From CAVONV01 sp963697355 (GTDB lineage: Bacteria; Acidobacteriota; Vicinamibacteria; Marinacidobacterales; DATDRI01), in contig CAVONV010000023.1 of NCBI GenBank assembly GCA_963697355.1, positions 496,001 through 560,000 on the forward strand: a stretch of 64,000 nt of DNA, in the 5' to 3' direction. Made by a program: the position numbers and the translations under genes. Every line of letters begins with the position of its first letter. Within the stretch, counting starts at the first letter, position 1. Positions 41,124 through 50,367 of this stretch are shown piece by piece. The notes under the pieces were generated by a model that saw only the letters and a list, made by a program, of their open reading frames with translations, was not told the origin of the DNA and ran no database searches.

Positions 41124-42578
41124 TCACAACGGACTTGTGGCAGCGGTTCGCGTACTGCTTCCACTGCGATTCGACCGTTGATTCGGGACATGCTCGACGG
41201 TTCTATTGCGCAGTGTTCGTGTGAGCCAAACACTTCTTCTGCAGGTCGCGAGCGCGAAAGGCCAAATCCACCACAACAGAAACGTCGCTAGGATTCCATA
41301 GAGAATTCCATAAAGGCCGTCGCTATCCTTTTCTCGCCATGTGTAAAAGGCGGCCGAGAGCGTGGAGGCTGCAACCGATGCGGCGAGAAGCTTGACACCG
41401 AAAACATCGAGCCACAGCATGGCGGCTGCTAGAAAAAACAATCCAAACGGAAAAAGAACGAACAAGCCCAACGTGTAGACGACATAATTGAACCGAGTTG
41501 CGAGTAGAGCACCTTTGCGAAAACGTGAGAAGACAAACTTACCCAAGTGGACGTTCTCCCGTATGTTGCTTCGACTCCATCGCAAGAACATCTTCGCCAA
41601 CCCGTAGAAGCTCGTTGGGGCCATGGTCAACACGCGGGCTGTCCTTTGGTAAACCACTTTGTAGCCTTGCTGGAGGATGTAGTTCGTCATAGCATGGTCT
41701 TCGCCGGCTCGAGCCTGACCGCCGAGAAACGTCTGGTGCAGCCAGGTATCGAGGGCAGTCAGGACCGCGGTTCGGCGGTAAGCAGTGAGGGCCCCTGCCA
41801 CGCAAAGGACGGAGCCTCCGTCCATCATGCTTTGGGCGGCCCTCTTGAAATCGAAAGCGACCACGTAGCGAACGGCAAGCATTCGCGGAACGAGACCCTC
41901 ATTCCGGTTCAGGACTCGGACGTTCCCGGCCACGGCGCCGATGCTTTCGTCCCGCACGATGGGGCTGACGAGAGCCCTCAATCCGTCGGGCTCTATGAGA
42001 CTGTCGCTGTCCACGGTGACCAGAACGTCGCCGTCACTTCGGCGGAAGCCTTCCCACAACGCCCAGCGCTTACCCCGGTTTTCATCGCACCGAATGGTCT
42101 CGAGCCGAGGACCGATGTCTTTAGCCGCTCGCTGCATATGAAGCCAGGTGTCGTCGTCGCTGCCGTCATCTACGGCGATGATCCGCATGCGTTCGGTGGG
42201 ATAGTCGGCTTTCGCTAGGTGCCGAAGGGTCCGTGCAACGAGAGTGCTCTCGTTGAAAGCGGGCACGACCACCGTGATTCGAGGTAGGTCCTCATCATCA
42301 ATATGCGGATAGGGTTTGTACCGAAGAGCCAGCCAAAGTCGCCAAAGTGACCACCAAAGAAGCACGGTGCCCCACAAAATGGCCTCCATGGCAAATACAC
42401 GACCCCATGGGTTCGCCCACAGCAGCTCGAACATACGCTCTTGCGTTCGATCGAAGTATGCGAAAACCAAAACGGAGACACTTCCTAGCGCGATGGCGAG
42501 CTTGATATAGCTGTCCGATGTTAGAGCGCGCTCCAAGAGAATGAGGGGTCGCGAAACGAAAGGCGGTAATCTAACCAT
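41124..42578 (-). CDS. Membrane family-2 glycosyltransferase
   Basis: A 484-residue processive-type GT2 enzyme. Two N-terminal helices (about 22-42 and 53-72) are followed by the catalytic domain: VVVPAFNES, VDDGSDDDT, TVDSDSLIEPDG (D,D), GEDHAMTNYILQQ (third Asp) and FLRWSRSNIREN in the position of the QxxRW motif. C-terminal helices lie at about 370-440. It resembles PgaC/IcaA and hyaluronan synthases, which make and export beta-linked polysaccharide, a process often controlled by cyclic-di-GMP. The polymer is unknown. It runs in the same direction as the ankyrin gene, 31 bases upstream. Confidence 0.82.
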   Translation of the reverse strand: MVRLPPFVSRPLILLERALTSDSYIKLAIALGSVSVLVFAYFDRTQERMFELLWANPWGRVFAMEAILWGTVLLWWSLWRLWLALRYKPYPHIDDEDLPRITVVVPAFNESTLVARTLRHLAKADYPTERMRIIAVDDGSDDDTWLHMQRAAKDIGPRLETIRCDENRGKRWALWEGFRRSDGDVLVTVDSDSLIEPDGLRALVSPIVRDESIGAVAGNVRVLNRNEGLVPRMLAVRYVVAFDFKRAAQSMMDGGSVLCVAGALTAYRRTAVLTALDTWLHQTFLGGQARAGEDHAMTNYILQQGYKVVYQRTARVLTMAPTSFYGLAKMFLRWSRSNIRENVHLGKFVFSRFRKGALLATRFNYVVYTLGLFVLFPFGLFFLAAAMLWLDVFGVKLLAASVAASTLSAAFYTWREKDSDGLYGILYGILATFLLWWIWPFALATCRRSVWLTRTLRNRTVEHVPNQRSNRSGSSTRTAATSPL

Positions 42579-42609
42579 AGTTCAACGTCCGTTGGAATAT
42601 CTAGGATAT

Positions 42610-43098
42610 CTATGCGGCTCTCGTTGAGCGTTCGCGAACGAGTTGGATTGTGTCGTTGCCCGCGTAGCGCAGAGCGCACTGGAAGATCGATTCTCCGTCA
42701 CGGTCTTTGGCCATGGGATTCGCACCCGCATCAATAAGAATCCGTACGGTATCTCGGTTGTTCCAGAATACGGCCGTCTTGAGTGCTGTACATCCGCGGT
42801 CCGTCTCGGCATTCACATCGATGCCGGCTCGAACCAGCAAGCTGACGATGTGCGTGTGCCCGTGTCGGGCGGCGGGGATAAGGGCCGTCCATCTCTTGGA
42901 CGACGTAGCGTTGACGTCCGCTCCGGCTTTCAACAATATCTTCACCGGCTCTTCCTGACCGTTCTCACAGGCGTACATTAGAGCGGTCCATCCGAGTCGG
43001 TCCTTGGCGTTCACGTTCACACCGGATTCCATCAAAGATCCCAGACGTTGGGTATCACCATACCTTGCTGCGATGAACAGTTCTCCAGTACCAGTCAT
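42610..43098 (-). CDS. Ankyrin repeat protein
   Basis: 162 residues made of four to five ankyrin repeats with the typical GWTALMYACENGQ and LLKAGADVNA units, about 33 residues apart. No signal peptide or membrane segment. It is close in sequence and ending (GE..QCALRYAG) to the second ankyrin gene at 55,170, so the two are paralogues. A protein-interaction role is likely; the partner is unknown. Confidence 0.88.
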   Translation of the reverse strand: MTGTGELFIAARYGDTQRLGSLMESGVNVNAKDRLGWTALMYACENGQEEPVKILLKAGADVNATSSKRWTALIPAARHGHTHIVSLLVRAGIDVNAETDRGCTALKTAVFWNNRDTVRILIDAGANPMAKDRDGESIFQCALRYAGNDTIQLVRERSTRAA

Positions 43099-43203
43099 AT
43101 AAGATCCTCCAGCAACCTACTCCCAGAGGCTGTGACCGCAAGGAGCAGGTGAGATGGCGTAGCGTTTGACTCTCGAGTTGGCAGACCCACTGGCCATGCG
43201 GTG

Positions 43204-43326
43204 TCAGTAGTCCATGTCGGCCGGCATGGAAGGAGTTCTTTCCTTTTCCTTTTCTGGTATATCGGACACTACTGCCTCGGTGGTCAGCATGAGTCCGGCA
43301 ATGGAGCCCGCGTTCTGGAGTGCATG
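43204..43326 (-). pseudogene. groL: GroEL (copy 2), 3' tip only
   Basis: The final 40 codons of GroEL (HALQNAGSIAGLMLTTEAVV and on to the stop) start about 37 bases after the groES2 stop, directly behind what was the ribosome-binding site (GAGAGGTGA). About 500 codons have been removed by a single deletion. Confidence 0.88.
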
Positions 43327-43363
43327 GTGGTATGTCACCTCTCTTTGGAAACGAGCCCCATTC

Positions 43364-43666
43364 CTAGCTAATGATCCCGAGGACTTCGTCCTCGCGTAGA
43401 ATGAGGTAATCGGTGTCATCGAGCTTGAATTCCGAGCCGGCGTATTTGCCAATTAGAATCTTGTTCCCCTTTTTGACTTCAAGTGGGATCGTTTTTCCGT
43501 CGTCCAACACCCGACCAGAACCCACAGCCACGACCTTGGCCGTCATGGGCTTTTCCTTGGCGGTGTCGGGGATGATGATCCCACCGACTTTCTTTTCTTC
43601 AGACTCTTCGATCCGCTTCGCTACGAGACGATCGCGAAGTGGCGTAATCTTCATGGCCATCTTCAT
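43364..43666 (-). CDS. groES: Co-chaperonin GroES (copy 2)
   Basis: 100 residues, clearly GroES (MKITPLRDRLVAKR, KKVGGIIIPDTAKEKPMTA, YLILREDEVLGIIS) and about 80 percent identical by eye to copy 1. The frame is intact although its groEL partner is deleted. It may serve GroEL copy 1 or be on the way to loss. AGGAGATT precedes the ATG. No CIRCE element upstream. Confidence 0.95.
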   Translation of the reverse strand: MKMAMKITPLRDRLVAKRIEESEEKKVGGIIIPDTAKEKPMTAKVVAVGSGRVLDDGKTIPLEVKKGNKILIGKYAGSEFKLDDTDYLILREDEVLGIIS

Positions 43667-43762
43667 AATCTCCTAACTCGAACGATCAGACTGGACCGGT
43701 CGGTTGTTCCAGGGATGTTAGCTTGCCTGGATCGAGGAGGGAGTTGCTCCATACCCCCTCGT

Positions 43763-43852
43763 TCAAACGACTTTCGCCTTGATTTGGCGGGATTGCACTT
43801 CCTTTGCTTTGGGCACAGTGACCGTCAAGATACCGTCTTTGTGTTTTCCGTC
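43763..43852 (-). pseudogene. Hsp20 (alpha-crystallin) C-terminal fragment
   Basis: The last 29 codons read KDGILTVTVPKAKE and IKAKVV, the end of a small heat-shock protein. Upstream in the same frame the sequence is unrelated. It sits just upstream of groES2 and reads the same way, so it was part of the same heat-shock cluster. Confidence 0.75.
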
Positions 43853-44709
43853 TAGGCCCGAGTCCGTCGCGGCTGTCGTCGGGACGCATAGTTGCCTCCC
43901 GTCATGCCGGCTGGGATTCGGTATACTGTTTGAAGTTTTCTCATTCTGTGGTACCGATGAGAGGACGAGCAAAAGGTGTGCCGCTTCTGCGTGGCTTTGA
44001 GTTTGCCTACATCCTTTTGAAAACAAGGAGATTCCCAACTCTAAGCGATTGACGTCATGGATTCGGGAAGTGAGGCAGAGTTGCAGGTCTAATGATGTTG
44101 CTGCAAGAAAGTATCTCTATATCAGTGAATTGTAAGTGAGCGACAAATCCGCCACATGCTGTCCATTGGGCTCGGTCCGGAAGGGCGTTGCCCTTCACGC
44201 GCAGGCTTTTCTCGCCGCGATACAGAGTAGAGCCACATCGGCCATTGAGGAGCCAATGGCTTCGTCCGCGACCTGCAGTATCTCGGCCGTGTTTTTCGCT
44301 TCCAGAGCGGATTCCTCACCGCCGAGTCGAATCACAAGCGCCAGGTTCTGCGGGCCGAGCGGCAGGTAATCATACAACTAAGTCGCGCCGGCTTTTTGAA
44401 GCAGCAGCAGTGCAGAGCGAATCCCCGTTCAGTGGGGTAGCCCTCGATGGGTCCAGGCTCTCGGAAGACCTCCCGTGTCGAGACGTGACCGAAGGCGACA
44501 ATATCAGAGACACCACGAAGAGCCCCGCAAGAGCCGACCTAGATTCGAGCCACGCGAGGTTCTCGTGGCCGGGTCTTGGCAAGGGTGTCTTTTTTGTTCG
44601 CTTTAGAATTTCATGACTGTCCACAGCTGGCCTCGTTGTTCTAGTGAGGCTTGTAGCAAATGCCGTGCCAGTCCCTTGAGCCAGTCTTGTCTTGGTTACG
44701 GGTTGCCTG
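43853..44709. other. Gene-free stretch
   Basis: 857 bases with no gene I can support. A 60-codon minus-strand frame (44,195-44,377, QNLALVIRLGG, AEILQVADEAI) looks protein-like but has no known family. A minus-strand ATGTGGCGG motif lies at 44,149-44,157. TGGCTTTGAGTTTGCC (43,992-44,007) has GG-N10-GC spacing but a poor -24 box and no gene behind it. Confidence 0.5.
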
Positions 44710-44727
44710 TTGGTACGGAGTTTGCAA
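44710..44727 (+). promoter_or_regulatory. sigma-54 promoter of DUF4125 gene
   Basis: TTGGTACGGAGTTTGCAA: GG at 44,712-44,713, ten bases, GC at 44,724-44,725. It differs from the 45,778 promoter at only two positions. Confidence 0.8.
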
Positions 44728-44765
44728 CACTGGTCATTGACTAGGATTCAGTGCGTGAGGTCGTT

Positions 44766-45425
44766 ATGATCATCCAGAGAATACGCGGTATCGTCGAGTG
44801 GCTGCTCACACGTCTTTCCCGATTCCGGTGGGGGACGAGTCCATTAGAGTCGCTGACCGGAAACGGTACGCCACAGCGGAAGGCAGTACTGATCGAGCGA
44901 ATCTTGGACATCGAATGGCAGATGTTCTCCTACATCAGGTCGCTCGAGGCGAGCAAAAACGACCACGGAGAAAAGCTTTACCGTGCGATACGGCGGAAGA
45001 TCCACTCCGTTCTCCCGGATGACGTAATCGAATCCTATCTACAAGATTTGCAGCGGGCCGAGCGGGAAGGTCGCAATCTCATCCAAGAGAAATTTGACCG
45101 TCGAGAAGGCAAGCTCCCACCCCTCAAGGAAAATGCCGTCATTCCTCGAATCGTCGAATTGGAAATTGCCTGGAAAATGGCGATGGACCGCAACTCGCCC
45201 CACGTCAAACTTGCACGAAACGAGGAAGCTTTTCGCCTCTACATCACCAGTGAGCTCGAGACCTATTCCGACGGCACGCTCGATCTCTACTATCGTGCCG
45301 TTCTGGAGGCCCGAAGGGTACGTCGCAACCTGGTGGAAGAGCGTTACCGCAATCATGCAAGTGCCGCTTCACTCGGGGGCAACGTGAGGAAACAAGCGAA
45401 ACCAAGTTCGCGCCAGGTCGCTTGA
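44766..45425 (+). CDS. DUF4125 family protein
   Basis: A 219-residue helical protein. Hallmarks of DUF4125 are present: an EWQMF-like segment as IEWQMFSYI (about 53-61), YLQDLQRAEREGRNLIQEKF (about 92-111), and YITSELETYSDGTLDLYYR (about 162-180). Function of the family is unknown. ATG 44,766 is favoured over the GTG at 44,751 because GAGG sits 6 bases before it. The sigma-54 promoter lies 40 bases upstream. Confidence 0.75.
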   Translation: MIIQRIRGIVEWLLTRLSRFRWGTSPLESLTGNGTPQRKAVLIERILDIEWQMFSYIRSLEASKNDHGEKLYRAIRRKIHSVLPDDVIESYLQDLQRAEREGRNLIQEKFDRREGKLPPLKENAVIPRIVELEIAWKMAMDRNSPHVKLARNEEAFRLYITSELETYSDGTLDLYYRAVLEARRVRRNLVEERYRNHASAASLGGNVRKQAKPSSRQVA

Positions 45426-45520
45426 GACTCGCGGATTCGAGCTCGAAACAACAGAAATTTTCATGGTCTTGGCCCCGAACGCCAAAAGTATCAGAAGAAA
45501 CACGGGGCATGATTGTCAAC

Positions 45521-45529
45521 GTGTGGCGG
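45521..45529 (+). promoter_or_regulatory. Putative enhancer motif GTGTGGCGG
   Basis: GTGTGGCGGTTTTGTA, about 250 bases upstream of the sigma-54 promoter at 45,778. The 433-base gap 45,426-45,858 holds these two elements and nothing else recognised. Confidence 0.45.
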
Positions 45530-45777
45530 TTTTGTACTTTCCGCGATGATGCAGACTCACCAGTAAAACGAAGTGATTCCATCGGAAGGGGAATGTCACT
45601 GCCGATTCATGGGGCAGGGAGCTCGTTTGAACGCGAAAAGAGCTCTCGAATGCTCGTCCCGAGGTGAACTCGTCCAGCCCGCCTCGACGCCTAAACCGCA
45701 GTGTTGGAGCTACCTCGCTTGAACAAAGCCCTCAGCTTCTTACCCTCCGGCCCGCGGTCGAGCTGGAAAGGCTCCCG

Positions 45778-45795
45778 TTGGTACGAAGTTTGCCA
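45778..45795 (+). promoter_or_regulatory. sigma-54 promoter of kinase-SLC13 operon
   Basis: TTGGTACGAAGTTTGCCA: GG at 45,780-45,781, ten bases, GC at 45,792-45,793, 63 bases before the kinase start. Confidence 0.8.
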
Positions 45796-45858
45796 GTCTT
45801 TCGCCAAGGTTTGAAGTGATTGCACGATGGTTGCACCGTGTCACGAATAGGGGAGCGC

Positions 45859-47589
45859 ATGCCTGACGCCAAATCAGAAACAGATGCGACGGCTCTCTGG
45901 AAGATGGTCGCTCGAACGCCTCTTCGTCTCCGCATTGTGACGATCTTGCTTACCGTCTCACTCCTGCCGCTGCTCCTCGTGGGCATCGGCTCGTGGGTTG
46001 TTTTTGGACGGTTGCTCGAACAAAGATCTTTGGAACAGCAGCAAACCGTTGTCGATAGCCACGCCCGGGCCATTGACTCCTACTTATCCGAGCACAAGAA
46101 TGCACTTCGACTCCTAACGGACACGCATCGCTTGAGCGATTTGGCGAATCCGGAGATCTTGTCCCGGTATTTCGCCCGACTCAATCGGAGCATTGGGGGA
46201 GGATTCGTAGACCTTGGCGTGATTGGTGCGAACGGAGACCATCTGGCGTATGTGGGGCCTTATGACCTCCTGGGGATCAACTACGCTGACTCTGACTGGT
46301 TCATCGAGACCATTTCCGAGGGGGAGCATATCAGTGACGTGTTTCTGGGCTTTCGTAATGTGCCTCACAATATCATCGCCGTTCGGAGCTTGAATGGTGA
46401 AGAGCCCTGGATCCTTCGAGCAACCATCAACAGCGAACAGTTCGATGCTATCGTACGTACTTCCATCCAGGGAGCGAGCGGCGACGCCTATCTAACAAAC
46501 CGAGATGGGCTGTTTCAGACGAAGCCACGTAGCGGTGATCTCCTGAAGGCGTCCCCCATTAGATCACCTTCTTACTTCGAGGGGCTACGATCGGAGAGAC
46601 TCGTCATCGAAGGCATCGAGGTCATTCGGGTAACCCGGTGGATCAACCAGGAGAAATGGCTGCTGGTGGTGCAGCAGAGTGCTTCCGAGGTACGTGCGCC
46701 TGTGAACCGCGCCATCGTTTTGGGTGCACTCAACGTTCTTCTGGCCGTGGCCGTAACGGTGCTCACGACGTTTTTGGCAACGCGGCATCTCACTAATCGT
46801 ATCGACAAGGCGAACCAGGAGCGTGAAGAGATGCTTCGTGCGTTTCTGCGTTCAGCCAAATTAGCCTCGGTCGGCGAGCTCGCGACGGGACTCGCCCACG
46901 AGATCAACAATCCGCTCGCCATCATATCGGCCGACCAGACCAACATTGGGGACTTGGCGGCGATGCTGGATCCCAACCAAGAGACCACCAAGGAGATACT
47001 CGAGTCGATTGAGCGCACAAAGAGGCAGATCCAGCGCTGCAAGAGCATCACCACCAAGATCCTCCAATTCGGCCGAAGCACCGAAACGGAGCTCAAGCCG
47101 GTCCAGATAGGACGCAGCCTTGCCGAGATCACAAAGCTCTTGGAACGACAAGTCTTGCTGAGTAATGTCGAGATGAGGCTTCAGATTGAGGGGGATCTTC
47201 CCCCGGTCTCGATCAATGAGCTCGAGCTGGAGCAGATCATCGTGAACTTGGTCAACAACTCTCTTTTCGCGATGTCTAACGGTGGACGCATCGACATCGT
47301 TGCGCGTCAAGACGGCAAGGAAGTCATCGTGGAGGTCATCGACAGCGGCTCGGGAATCCAGCCACAAGACCTGGAGCGGATATTCGAACCCTTCTTCACC
47401 ACCAAGCCTCTCGGGAAGGGGACCGGGCTTGGGCTGTCGGTATGCTACGGGGTCGTCCAATCTTGGGGAGGGCATATAGAAGCCGAGAGCACTCTGGGTC
47501 GGGGAACCACTATGCGAATTCGTATTCCCGTCACCGTGGACAAAAAACCGGCATTATCGCACGAGGTCAACCATGAACGAAGAATCTGA
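45859..47589 (+). CDS. Sensor histidine kinase with periplasmic Cache-like domain
   Basis: A 576-residue kinase. TM1 (about 27-50), a periplasmic sensor of about 240 residues resembling a double Cache domain (GGGFVDLGVIGANGDHLAYVGPYDLLG is the typical ligand-loop region, in pieces), and TM2 (about 282-302). The H-box is GLAHEINNPLAII (about 342-354). ATPase motifs are NLVNNSLFAM, DSGSGIQ and GKGTGLGLSV. Cache domains of this kind usually sense carboxylates or amino acids, fitting the SLC13 transporter two genes on. ATG 45,859 follows AGGGGAG. The end overlaps the next gene by 17 bases. Confidence 0.9.
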   Translation: MPDAKSETDATALWKMVARTPLRLRIVTILLTVSLLPLLLVGIGSWVVFGRLLEQRSLEQQQTVVDSHARAIDSYLSEHKNALRLLTDTHRLSDLANPEILSRYFARLNRSIGGGFVDLGVIGANGDHLAYVGPYDLLGINYADSDWFIETISEGEHISDVFLGFRNVPHNIIAVRSLNGEEPWILRATINSEQFDAIVRTSIQGASGDAYLTNRDGLFQTKPRSGDLLKASPIRSPSYFEGLRSERLVIEGIEVIRVTRWINQEKWLLVVQQSASEVRAPVNRAIVLGALNVLLAVAVTVLTTFLATRHLTNRIDKANQEREEMLRAFLRSAKLASVGELATGLAHEINNPLAIISADQTNIGDLAAMLDPNQETTKEILESIERTKRQIQRCKSITTKILQFGRSTETELKPVQIGRSLAEITKLLERQVLLSNVEMRLQIEGDLPPVSINELELEQIIVNLVNNSLFAMSNGGRIDIVARQDGKEVIVEVIDSGSGIQPQDLERIFEPFFTTKPLGKGTGLGLSVCYGVVQSWGGHIEAESTLGRGTTMRIRIPVTVDKKPALSHEVNHERRI

Positions 47590-48421
47590 AAAGGTAAAGC
47601 TGCTATTCGTCGATGACGAAGAGGAGTTTCTCGCCACCATGGCGAGGGCGCTGGGCCGCAGGGGCATCGAGGTGGTTTGCGTCGCATCGGGGCACGAAGC
47701 ACTACGTGTTGTGAACCTTCACGACTTCGACGTCGCCGTCATCGATGTGAAGATGCCGGGTATGGACGGAGTGGAGCTGTTTGGACATTTGAAGGAGGTT
47801 CTTCCAGGGCTTCCGGTCATCATGCTTACCGCCCACGGCACGGTCTCGCAAGCTTTCGAAACGGGGCGAGAAGGTATCTACGATTATCTGGCCAAACCCT
47901 GTGAGGTGGACGTGTTGGTGGGAAAGGTCCAGGCTGCCGCTGCAACACGGTCCGCCAAGCAGGCGGCCCGAGGACAGGAGATGTCGCCGCCAGGCGTCGT
48001 TCGAGTGTTGCTCGTCGACGACGAAGTCGAACTGCTGACCTCGTTGAGCCCCGTTCTTTCCCGACGTGGTATGGATGTTAGCACTGCCTCGAGTGGAGAA
48101 GAAGCTATCGACTTTCTGGAGCATCAGATTGCGGACGTGGTAGTGTTGGATATCAAGATGCCGGGAATGGACGGCATACAAACGCTCCGTCGGATCAAAT
48201 CCGACAGCCCCGACGCCGAAGTGGTCCTTCTTACCGGCCATCCGGATATGGACAACGCTTTCCAAGGAATGAAGCAGGGGGCGTTCGACTACATCATCAA
48301 GCCGCCCGCGATCGAGGAGCTCGTGGATAAAATAAGAGCAGCCTTCCGAAAACGACAGGAAAAACTCGAGCGGGAACACGAGGCATGGTTGAGAGACATC
48401 ATGGAAAAGTACCCTGATTGA
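47573..48421 (+). CDS. Double-receiver response regulator
   Basis: 282 residues containing two complete receiver domains (about 7-125 and 144-262). Each has the acidic pair VDDEEE / VDDEVE, the acceptor Asp in AVIDVKMPGMDG / VVLDIKMPGMDG, and a Lys-Pro near the end (AKPCE / IKPPA). It ends in a charged helix with no output domain. It probably relays phosphate from the upstream kinase, competing or branching between the two receivers. Confidence 0.9.
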   Translation: MNEESEKVKLLFVDDEEEFLATMARALGRRGIEVVCVASGHEALRVVNLHDFDVAVIDVKMPGMDGVELFGHLKEVLPGLPVIMLTAHGTVSQAFETGREGIYDYLAKPCEVDVLVGKVQAAAATRSAKQAARGQEMSPPGVVRVLLVDDEVELLTSLSPVLSRRGMDVSTASSGEEAIDFLEHQIADVVVLDIKMPGMDGIQTLRRIKSDSPDAEVVLLTGHPDMDNAFQGMKQGAFDYIIKPPAIEELVDKIRAAFRKRQEKLEREHEAWLRDIMEKYPD

Positions 48422-48480
48422 ATTCGAGCATGGCAGAAGCTTACCTGTAGCGGCCTTCCCGCGGACCATCGGAGGTAAAA

Positions 48481-50328
48481 ATGACGTCGGCGTCGCCCAA
48501 GCGCGAATCGGCCTATGACAGATACATAGACTATCGCCGTTTCGTGATTGCCGTTGCGGCATTCGTAGTCCTGATCGCGATCCCGATTCCTGAGAGCATG
48601 CTCGATGTCGCTGTCGAGTACTCGATGGGAAAGACCTACGTTCTGGAGTTTTATTGCGAGGAGCTGTTCGGGAAAGAGCTCGACGAGGCGGAGCAGTGGG
48701 AGAAAATGACGGCCCAGGCGCTCGAAGCTCTCATGCGGCAGGGCGCGTTGTCGAAGACGATGGTAATGAGGCGGGAGCCATCCCAGCTCGAATCAATGGG
48801 CATCGAGGTCTCGCCGCGGCACTACGAGAGCTATCGCGGGTTCATCGAGGGAATCGATGAGGAGTCCTTCCAGACGATGATGCGGCGGGCCTATGCACTG
48901 AGGCACGACGAGTTGACCTTCGACATTTTGACCGATGCCCAGAAAGAACGCGCCAGGACGGCAGCCAGGCACCTACAGATCTCGGTCGCGATGGTGGCCT
49001 TCGTCGTGGTGTGCTTCTTGACAGAAGCGATTCCTCTTCCCGGTGTTGCTTTTTGCATCGGCCTCATACTCGTCTTCTCGGGAATCGTAGGTAGGCGGGA
49101 AGTGGCGAGTCTTTACTGGGATGACGCGGTTTGGTTCATCATGGGTAGCCTCATGTTCGCCGCTGCCTTCGTCAAGACCGGGGTCGATCGACGTATCTGT
49201 CTGATCATTTTCCGCTCCCTGGCCAGGCCGAGCATCGGATGGATCACCTTTGTCCTCATACTGGTCATCGCCCCCTGTGCCGCCTTCATCTCCGATCACG
49301 CGCTTGCTGCCATTTTCCTCCCCATCGCCATGATCCTCTATTCAAACAGCTTGAGCAGCAAGACCCCGGTCGATCTGGAGCTTGCGAAGATGTTGATGAT
49401 CACCATCGCCATGGCATGCAACATCGGCGGTTTCGGTGCCCCGTCGGGCGGCGCCCGCAACGTGATCATCATGACCTATCTCGAGGACATGTTTGGAATC
49501 ACGGTGGGCTACGGCCAGTGGATGATCTACGGCATGCCGTTCGTCCTCGTGATGATCCCTGTCGTCTGGCTGCTCATCAATTGGAGATTCAAGCCGAGCA
49601 TCAAGGACCTCACACCGTCTCTAGAATCGCTCAAACGTGATATCAGCGCCATGGGGGGCTGGAATAGGAACCAGATCGCTGCGATTACCGTGTTTTTCGT
49701 CATGCTCATCGGATGGATCACGGAGAAGAACCTATTGGAGCAGCTCATAGGAGTGCGGCTCGGGATCGGTGTCATCGCCATGGGGGGTGCGGTGACCTAT
49801 CTGCTGCTCGGCATCGTGAACTGGCGGGACTACCAGGAAAAGGTGGATTGGGGCGTCGTTTGGCTCTATGCCGGGGCGATCATCTTTGGCCGTGTGCTCA
49901 ACGATACCGGCACGGCCTACTGGATGGCACGCTCGATGGTCTACGTGCTCGCCGATTTGGGGCTGAGCTCGGGCACGGCGCTCGTTGCGGCTGGAGGATT
50001 TGCGACGAGCTTCTTGACCAACCTCATGGCTGATGGGCCGGCGGCGGCGGCCATTGGTCCCGTCACACTCAACATGGCAGGTATCGCGGCGGCCGGAACG
50101 ACGCTGGTGCCCTTCATGGGTCTGGCGACATCTTGCGCTTCATCCTTCGCCTACCTGCTCATCATCGGCACGCCGCCCAACGCCATCGTATACGCGAGCG
50201 GCTATCTCGAGGCGAAGGATTTCCTCCGTGTTGGAATCCCGGCCCTCGTGCTGGCATTCTTGTTGCTAATGTTCCTCACATCCGTGTACTGGCCTATGCT
50301 AGGGTTCGGGAACTTGCCTCCAGCGTGA
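48481..50328 (+). CDS. SLC13/DASS-family anion transporter
   Basis: A 615-residue membrane transporter. One N-terminal helix (about 20-38) is followed by a soluble insert (about 45-155) absent from standard DASS proteins. About eleven helices of the transporter core follow. Family motifs are altered: SDHALAAIFLPI replaces the first SNT-containing loop, GGFGAPSGGARNVI stands for the conserved GG-x-PxG region, and the second half has LMADGPAAAAIGPV and IGTPPNAIVYASG. Family members import dicarboxylates, citrate or sulfate with sodium. The loss of SNT suggests another anion. It is co-transcribed with the Cache kinase. Confidence 0.85.
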   Translation: MTSASPKRESAYDRYIDYRRFVIAVAAFVVLIAIPIPESMLDVAVEYSMGKTYVLEFYCEELFGKELDEAEQWEKMTAQALEALMRQGALSKTMVMRREPSQLESMGIEVSPRHYESYRGFIEGIDEESFQTMMRRAYALRHDELTFDILTDAQKERARTAARHLQISVAMVAFVVVCFLTEAIPLPGVAFCIGLILVFSGIVGRREVASLYWDDAVWFIMGSLMFAAAFVKTGVDRRICLIIFRSLARPSIGWITFVLILVIAPCAAFISDHALAAIFLPIAMILYSNSLSSKTPVDLELAKMLMITIAMACNIGGFGAPSGGARNVIIMTYLEDMFGITVGYGQWMIYGMPFVLVMIPVVWLLINWRFKPSIKDLTPSLESLKRDISAMGGWNRNQIAAITVFFVMLIGWITEKNLLEQLIGVRLGIGVIAMGGAVTYLLLGIVNWRDYQEKVDWGVVWLYAGAIIFGRVLNDTGTAYWMARSMVYVLADLGLSSGTALVAAGGFATSFLTNLMADGPAAAAIGPVTLNMAGIAAAGTTLVPFMGLATSCASSFAYLLIIGTPPNAIVYASGYLEAKDFLRVGIPALVLAFLLLMFLTSVYWPMLGFGNLPPA

Positions 50329-50367
50329 CGAGACGAAACGAAAGGTGTAACGAGAGGTCATGAAATC

